The notes under the pieces were generated by a model. The model was not told the DNA's origin. It was given only the letters and a program-made list of their open reading frames with translations, and ran no database searches. DNA of 64,000 nucleotides. Source: Amorphochlora amoebiformis (taxonomy: Eukaryota; Cercozoa; Chlorarachniophyceae). Each line of letters begins with the position of its first letter. Positions within the stretch are counted from its first letter, which is position 1. A program made the translations under genes and the position numbers. The stretch spans positions 620,001-684,000 of the forward strand of contig BAAHQB010000061.1 in assembly GCA_054601695.1 (NCBI GenBank). Direction: 5' to 3'. Positions 58,740 through 64,000 of this stretch are shown piece after piece.

Positions 58740-59142
58740 GTAGTCCTCGGACTAAGACATGCTGAATTATCCGATCCTAACCCTACCCTAACCCTAACCC
58801 TAACCCTAATCCTAACCCTAGCCCTAACCCTAACCTTAACCCTAACCCTAATCCTAACCCTAACCCTAACCTTTGCCCTAACTCTAACCCTGACCATAAC
58901 CCTAACCCTGACCATACCGTAAGTCCTCGGACTAAGACATGCTGAATAATCTGATCCTAACCCTAACCCTAATCCTAACCCTAACCCTAACCCTAACTCT
59001 AACCCTAACCTTAACCCTAACCTTAACCCTAACCCTAACCCTAACCCTAAATTGAAGTCTTTACTGGAGGAAACAAGACGTCGCGAGTCGCAAACGTAAA
59101 AATGAAAAGCTTAATCTTAATGTTGTCGAACACATATACCAC

Positions 59143-59179
<37 letters not shown>

Positions 59180-59261
59180 ATATGAAAAGCTTAATCTTTA
59201 ATGTTGTTGAACACATATACATGTGTGTTTCTAGTCAGTGATATTATATTATTGACACACA

Positions 59262-59305
<44 letters not shown>

Positions 59306-59409
59306 ATTTATATTATTTATATGTGTATATGAAAGGCTTAATCTTTAATGTTGTCGAACACATCTACATGTGTGCTTCTAGTCAGCGATATTATATTATT
59401 AACACACAA

Positions 59410-59495
<86 letters not shown>

Positions 59496-59697
59496 TACAT
59501 ATAATATGAAAAGCTTAATCCCTTATGCTGTCGGACACGTGTACATGTGTGTTTCTAGCCAGTGGTATTGTACTATTAATATATATATATATATAAATAT
59601 ATATATATACATACATATATACATATAATATGAAAAGCTTAATCCCTTATGCTGTCGGACACGTGTACAAGTGTGTTTCTAGCCAGTGGTATTGTAC

Positions 59698-59747
<50 letters not shown>

Positions 59748-59836
59748 CACAACACGCCAGGTTTATAATCCTTAGCTGTGAAAGATTTATTAATGTATTA
59801 TATATGTGTATGCATATATATAGGCGTACATATGTG

Positions 59837-59878
<42 letters not shown>

Positions 59879-59979
59879 AATGTCTGTTTATATGAAGGCT
59901 ACATACTGTATTATGTTTCTATAAAATATTACAGTGCATTTATGCTCATATGAAAGGCTTTTAGCGTAATATATATATA

Positions 59980-60011
<32 letters not shown>

Positions 60012-60132
60012 CTAATAGTACAATACCACTGATTATGTTTATTGTGTATATACGTACATTATGTATACAGTGTATGTGTATATGAAAGGCTTATAGTATA
60101 CGTGTATATGTATATGTATATGTATATATATA

Positions 60133-60168
<36 letters not shown>

Positions 60169-60810
60169 GTATTATGTGTATATAAAAGGCTTGTAGTATA
60201 TTATGTTTATATGTAGGCTATGAAGCGTATTATATGTATATTTGCAGGCTAATATAGGGTATTTTGTGTATATAAAAAGGCTTATAGTATATGTGTATAT
60301 CAGTGTTGCGACATATGACGAGAAGGTTAAGATTCTTACAGAGAAGCTTCGAGTAAGGATTATTAGGGTTAGGGTTAGGGTTAGGGTTAGGGTTAGGATT
60401 CGGGTTTGGGTTAGGGTTAGGGTTAGGGTTAGGGTTAGATTTAGGGTTAGGATCAGATTATTCAGCATGTCTTAGTCCGAGGACCATTGACTCCTCCACA
60501 GTGTAGGGCTATAGTGCTGTTGGTTAGGGTTAGGGTTAGGGCTATGGATAGGGCTAGGGCTAGGGCTAGGGCTAGGGCTAGGGCTAGGGCTAGGGTTAGG
60601 GTTAGGGTTACGGTTATGGTCAGGGTTAGGGTTATGGTTAGGGTTAGGGTTAGGGTTAGGGTTAGGGTTAGGGTTAGGGTTAGGGTTAAGGGAAGGGGAA
60701 TCATCATCTATTTCTAATTCTCGGGGTAGTCTGTTATATATATATATATATATAATATAAAAAAATGTATACATATATATATATATATAATATATATATA
60801 TATATGTATA

Positions 60811-60845
<35 letters not shown>

Positions 60846-61842
60846 GAGGCTGGGGAGAAAGAAGAGAATAATCTGTCGAATACATACCGTCAGAGACTGG
60901 CAATATATATATATATATATATATATCAATATATATATATATAGGAGGCTGGGGAGAAAGAAGGGAATAATCTGTCGAATACATACCGTCAGAGACTGGC
61001 ACAGACCCAAGATAAGGTGAATATACGTATGATATATCGGTCAATATGTGTAATATGTCAGTGAATATGTGTAGTATGTTGGTGAATGTCTTTAATATGT
61101 CGGTGAATGTCTTTAATATGTCGATGAATATGTGTAATATATCGAAGAATATGTGTAATATGTCGGCAAATATGCGTAATATGTCGGTGAATATGTGTAA
61201 TATGTCGGTGAATAGGTGTAATATGTCGGTGAGTATGCGTAATATGTCGGTAAATATGCGTAATATGTCGGTGAATATGTGTAATATGTCGGTAAATATG
61301 TGTAATATGTCGGTGAATATGTGTAATATGTCGGTGAATATGTGTAATATGTCGGTAAATATGTGTAATATGTCGGTGAATATGTATAATATGTCGGTGA
61401 ACATGTATAATATGTCGGTGAATATGTGTAGTATGTCGGTAAATATGTGTAATATGTCGGTGAATAGGTGTAATATGTCGGTGAATATGTGTAATATGTC
61501 GGTGAATATGTGTAATATGTCGGCGAATCTGTGTAATATATCGGAGAATATGCGTAATATATCGGTGAATATGTGTAATATGTCGGTGAATATGTGCAAT
61601 TTGCCGATGAATATCCGTAATATGTCGGTAAATTATGCATAATATGTCGGTGAATATGTGTGATATGTCATTAATTATTATTATTTTGTTTCTGTTACTG
61701 TATATGACGACACTCATTAGATGTAATCATATATAGTTTCTCTCATTAAATGTAATCCTATTAGTTTCTTAAGCTTCGGAATGCATATCAAGTTTCTCAG
61801 TCTCATGTAAAGGAGCTTGAAAGGTATATATATATACATATG

Positions 61843-61893
<51 letters not shown>

Positions 61894-62791
61894 GCTCATG
61901 TAAAGGAGCTTGAAAGGTATATATATATATATGTATTATGTATATATATACATTTTTATATATATATATGTATATGTATATTTTTATAGAACTTGAGAGG
62001 TATGTATATTTATGTGCATGTGTTTTAAGAGTGTAGATATATAAAAATGTGTATGTGTACACTTGTATGTATGATATGTATGTATATATATATGTGTATA
62101 TATATATGTATATCAAGTATGTATACACATTATATATTTGTATACATACGCATATCTATATATATATATATATATCTGTGTCTCCGTGTATTAACATGTA
62201 TTATATATATATGTATGTGTGTGTATATATATATATATGTAGGACGATTCTCGTCGATTTCCTCTTAAGTTCCTCTCTTTTTCTCTTACCCTTTTCCTCT
62301 CCTTATATATATATATATGCATATAGATATATTTATATGTATATACATATACACATATATATACGTATAAAATGTATATATTATACAAACATATATATAT
62401 ATATATATGTATATATTTTTTCTCTCTTCATTCCCTCTCTTTGTTTCTCTTTTCTTTTTGTATAAAATGTATATTGTCATATTATATACTCTCTCTTCCC
62501 CCCCCCCCCCCTCCCCTCTCTTTCTTTCTTCCGTCCGACTATGTCAGAATTGTGAAGGAAAAAGACTCCATGATCGAAAATATGCCCTCGGAAGTAAGAA
62601 ATATGTATTCGCTTATACATATGTATGTATGTATATGCATACATATACATATATATATCTTATGTATAACATACATACGGAAGTAGGATATATATACATA
62701 TGTATGTATATATGTATGTATAAACATACCTACAGAAATTGTATATAATGTACATGGATACATACATACATATTATACATACACACACACA

Positions 62792-62830
<39 letters not shown>

Positions 62831-62983
62831 CATCACATGCTGAAACCATATATCCCAATTTGCTGACTCTGCAGCCGCGAGTATACTAGCTTCAAACTGA
62901 GACTGATCCTAACCGTAAGAATGAATGGGAAGAAAAGCTTACGAAGCTTAAGAGCAAAAACGCGAATTTTTCAGAAAAACTGG
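49854..62983 (+). CDS. Long coiled-coil protein, unidentified (25 exons seen, 3'-truncated by the window)
   Basis: About 425 residues in view, continuing past the right edge. The start exon [14 protein letters not shown] lies just after the divergent promoter. Downstream exons are nearly all charged heptad-like helix ([75 protein letters not shown]). No globular domain is visible. A loop rich in Pro/Ser ([20 protein letters not shown]) interrupts the coil at about 57.4 kb. Of 25 exon ends, 21 are phase 0, so most exons could be skipped without a frameshift. It could be a centrosomal, ciliary, Golgi or cytoskeletal coiled coil; sequence alone does not decide. Confidence 0.75.
50660..51360. repeat. 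Telomere-like arrays flanking coiled-coil exon 5
   Basis: C-rich CCCTAA-type sequence (50670-50870) lies before the exon 50880-50927. G-rich TTAGGG (50980-51355) follows it. The G-rich block contains an element copy at 51100-51140 and a duplicated GAAGAAATT.GTGCCGTTGG word (51221 and 51356). Confidence 0.9.
52504..56474 (+). CDS. Coiled-coil gene exons 8-16
   Basis: Exons: 52504-52533, 52968-53024, 53680-53712, 54197-54250, 54645-54680, 55300-55380, 55624-55668, 56081-56089 and 56445-56474. All are phase 0 at both ends. They encode [108 protein letters not shown] and [10 protein letters not shown]. The 9-nt KQQ exon is borderline: it has AG/GT borders and fits the coil, but it is too short to prove by eye. 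Confidence 0.75.
52738..52945. repeat. Three tandem diverged copies of the interspersed element
   Basis: Each carries GGGCTRAGRCATGCTGAATA then ATCTRATC, the reverse complement of the TTCAGCATGTCTTAGTC form. They end just before the acceptor at 52967. Confidence 0.8.
55657..55822. repeat. Three copies of a coiled-coil exon end plus donor
   Basis: The exon end TCGATTTG with donor GTAGCTATATAAC and AAATTCTAATCC (55661-55700) is repeated at about 55724-55766 (TCTATTTG) and 55779-55822, separated by (TA)n. Confidence 0.9.
57426..62983 (+). CDS. Coiled-coil gene exons 17-25
   Basis: Exons: 57426-57485, 57801-57860, 58024-58062, 59058-59095, 60304-60352, 60945-61016, 61774-61823, 62548-62593 and 62890-62983. 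They encode a Pro/Ser-rich loop, then [82 protein letters not shown]…, [32 protein letters not shown] and [20 protein letters not shown]…. Split ACT and AGA codons support the joins at 59095/60304 and 61823/62548. The last exon ends with a split codon, so the gene continues. I see no further exon before 64000. Confidence 0.75.
57655..59050. repeat. Telomere-like CCCTAA arrays in coiled-coil introns
   Basis: Blocks at 57655-57800, 57955-58020, 58195-58520 and 58770-59050 are mainly CCCTAA. Copies of GGACTAAGACATGCTGA are embedded at 57718, 58322, 58748 and 58928. The first block runs directly into the acceptor of exon 57801 and the second almost into the acceptor of exon 58024. Confidence 0.9.
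59100..60300. repeat. Degenerate tandem repeat (ATGAAAAGCTTAATC unit)
   Basis: At least five clear and several decayed copies of ATGAAAAGCTTAATC.TTA then TGTCGAACACAT, ACATGTGTGTTTCTAG and CAGTG.TATT. Units are spaced 80-180 bp by (TA)n. The first unit begins at the donor after 59095, so the array grew from the intron's own 5' end. Confidence 0.85.
60358..60695. repeat. Interstitial (TTAGGG)n downstream of a coiled-coil donor
   Basis: Begins six nt after the donor at 60353. It contains one interspersed-element copy (60452-60498) and a GGGCTA variant block (60540-60596). Confidence 0.9.
60845..61016 (+). repeat. Duplicated coiled-coil exon 22 (partial upstream copy)
   Basis: 60845-60901 repeats the first 57 nt of exon 60945-61016 with one mismatch, including the TATAG acceptor. 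It then breaks into TA repeat before any donor. A functional acceptor without a donor makes it a decoy. Confidence 0.9.
61022..61660. repeat. 21-bp minisatellite, open in several frames
   Basis: About 30 copies of a 21-bp unit (AATATGTCGGTGAATATGTGT) in the intron 61017-61773. Because 21 is a multiple of three, frames stay open on both strands for 175-375 codons. The frame continuing from the upstream exon meets TGA at about 61065. Confidence 0.9.
61802..62005 (+). repeat. Extra copies of a coiled-coil exon end plus donor
   Basis: CATGTAAAGGAGCTTGAAAG followed by GTATAT (exon end at 61823) recurs at 61896-61920. A shorter diverged form, GAACTTGAGAGGTATGT, is at 61988-62005. Confidence 0.85.
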
Positions 62984-63277
62984 GTAGCTCTTGTGGTTTT
63001 CTCTTGTTTTCTCGTGTATGTTGCGAATAATTAATTTTTTTTTTTCTTGGAAGTGTGAGTGTGTATGTGTGTGTGTATGTGTGTGTGTGTGTTTTTATGT
63101 TGAGAAAATATACTTATATATATATATATATATACATGTATGTATATATTATATAAACATGTATATTTTTTTTATGTGCATGTATACATATGTACATATA
63201 TATATATATATATATTATACATTATATATGTATATATTAGAATCTAAAGCTAGTCCTTTTTAAAAGTACCCATGAAA

Positions 63278-63321
<44 letters not shown>

Positions 63322-63593
63322 GTTTATTACCTTTATATATACCGAAATTATTTGTCAAGGAACATTCCTTCAAATACATACAGATATAAATTCAAATTTT
63401 CAAATATATATATATATTTACATATATGTACATATATATATATATGTATATGTGTATATATATTATGTTAAATATACATATATATATATATATATACAAA
63501 TATATATATATATATATTATATGTATACATACTCACATTTGTAGATATTGTTTTTATGTGCATACATACAATATTCATACATATACATACAAT

Positions 63594-63627
<34 letters not shown>

Positions 63628-63847
63628 TATACATATAATATGTTATATATATAAATATCATATACATACGTACATATATATAATATATATGTATTCATAT
63701 AGACATTTATCTACACATATATGTTATGTATATATTATATGTATGTATATATACATATATCATGCATATATTCATATATACGTATACATATGTGTATTTC
63801 TGTATGCATATAATATGTATATATATATGTATATATATATGTATGTA

Positions 63848-63882
<35 letters not shown>

Positions 63883-63921
63883 GCATCCATACATACATTC
63901 ATATATGTACATATATACATA

Positions 63922-63952
<31 letters not shown>

Positions 63953-64000
63953 GATACATATATGTCTATATTATACATACATTCATACATATATATATAT

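Noticed and set aside
61046-61717. NMSVNMC / HIFTDIL repeat proteins
   Set aside because: A 21-bp minisatellite keeps several frames open; it lies inside a phase-checked intron and the upstream exon's frame hits a stop at once.

Overview
This is a nuclear window from a eukaryote, probably a protist. It is built from very small exons (9-334 nt, mostly 30-90 nt) separated by introns of 0.05-2.5 kb. The introns are filled with (TA)n microsatellites, GA/CT tracts, minisatellites and interstitial TTAGGG/CCCTAA arrays. Every exon described here was found by reading for coding sense between AG and GT and then checking that codon phase carries across each junction. The telomere-like unit is mainly TTAGGG, not TTTAGGG. 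I cannot name the lineage from the sequence. I see no tRNA, rRNA, CRISPR array or intact transposon.

Four genes explain almost all non-repetitive sequence. (1) 544-17039, plus: the 3' part of a WD-repeat gene, best matched to WDR11, whose 5' end lies left of the window. (2) 18057-33683, plus: a gene containing a protein-L-isoaspartate O-methyltransferase (PIMT)-like domain, with N- and C-terminal extensions. (3) 49694 down to about 34416, minus: a complete ALG1 (chitobiosyldiphosphodolichol beta-mannosyltransferase) of about 26 exons, recognised by several family motifs. (4) 49854 to beyond the right edge, plus: a long coiled-coil protein of unknown identity, at least 25 exons. Genes 1 and 2 are in tandem, 2 and 3 converge at about 34 kb, and 3 and 4 diverge from a 159-bp interval (49695-49853) that looks like a bidirectional promoter.

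The most interesting signal is in the introns. In the sense strand of whichever gene they lie in, CCCTAA arrays usually sit before 3' splice sites, and several TTAGGG arrays start at or just after 5' splice sites; sometimes the telomeric unit itself supplies the splice-site bases. This holds in both orientations, with exceptions that I list. Many introns also contain extra copies of the adjoining exon edge with its splice site, once as a near-perfect inverted copy. Introns near the bidirectional promoter are short and free of microsatellites, whereas distal ones are inflated.

Between exons, any stretch over 300 bases holds only (TA)n/(TG)n microsatellite unless a repeat entry says otherwise. 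This covers 1-543, 62984-64000 and most large introns.
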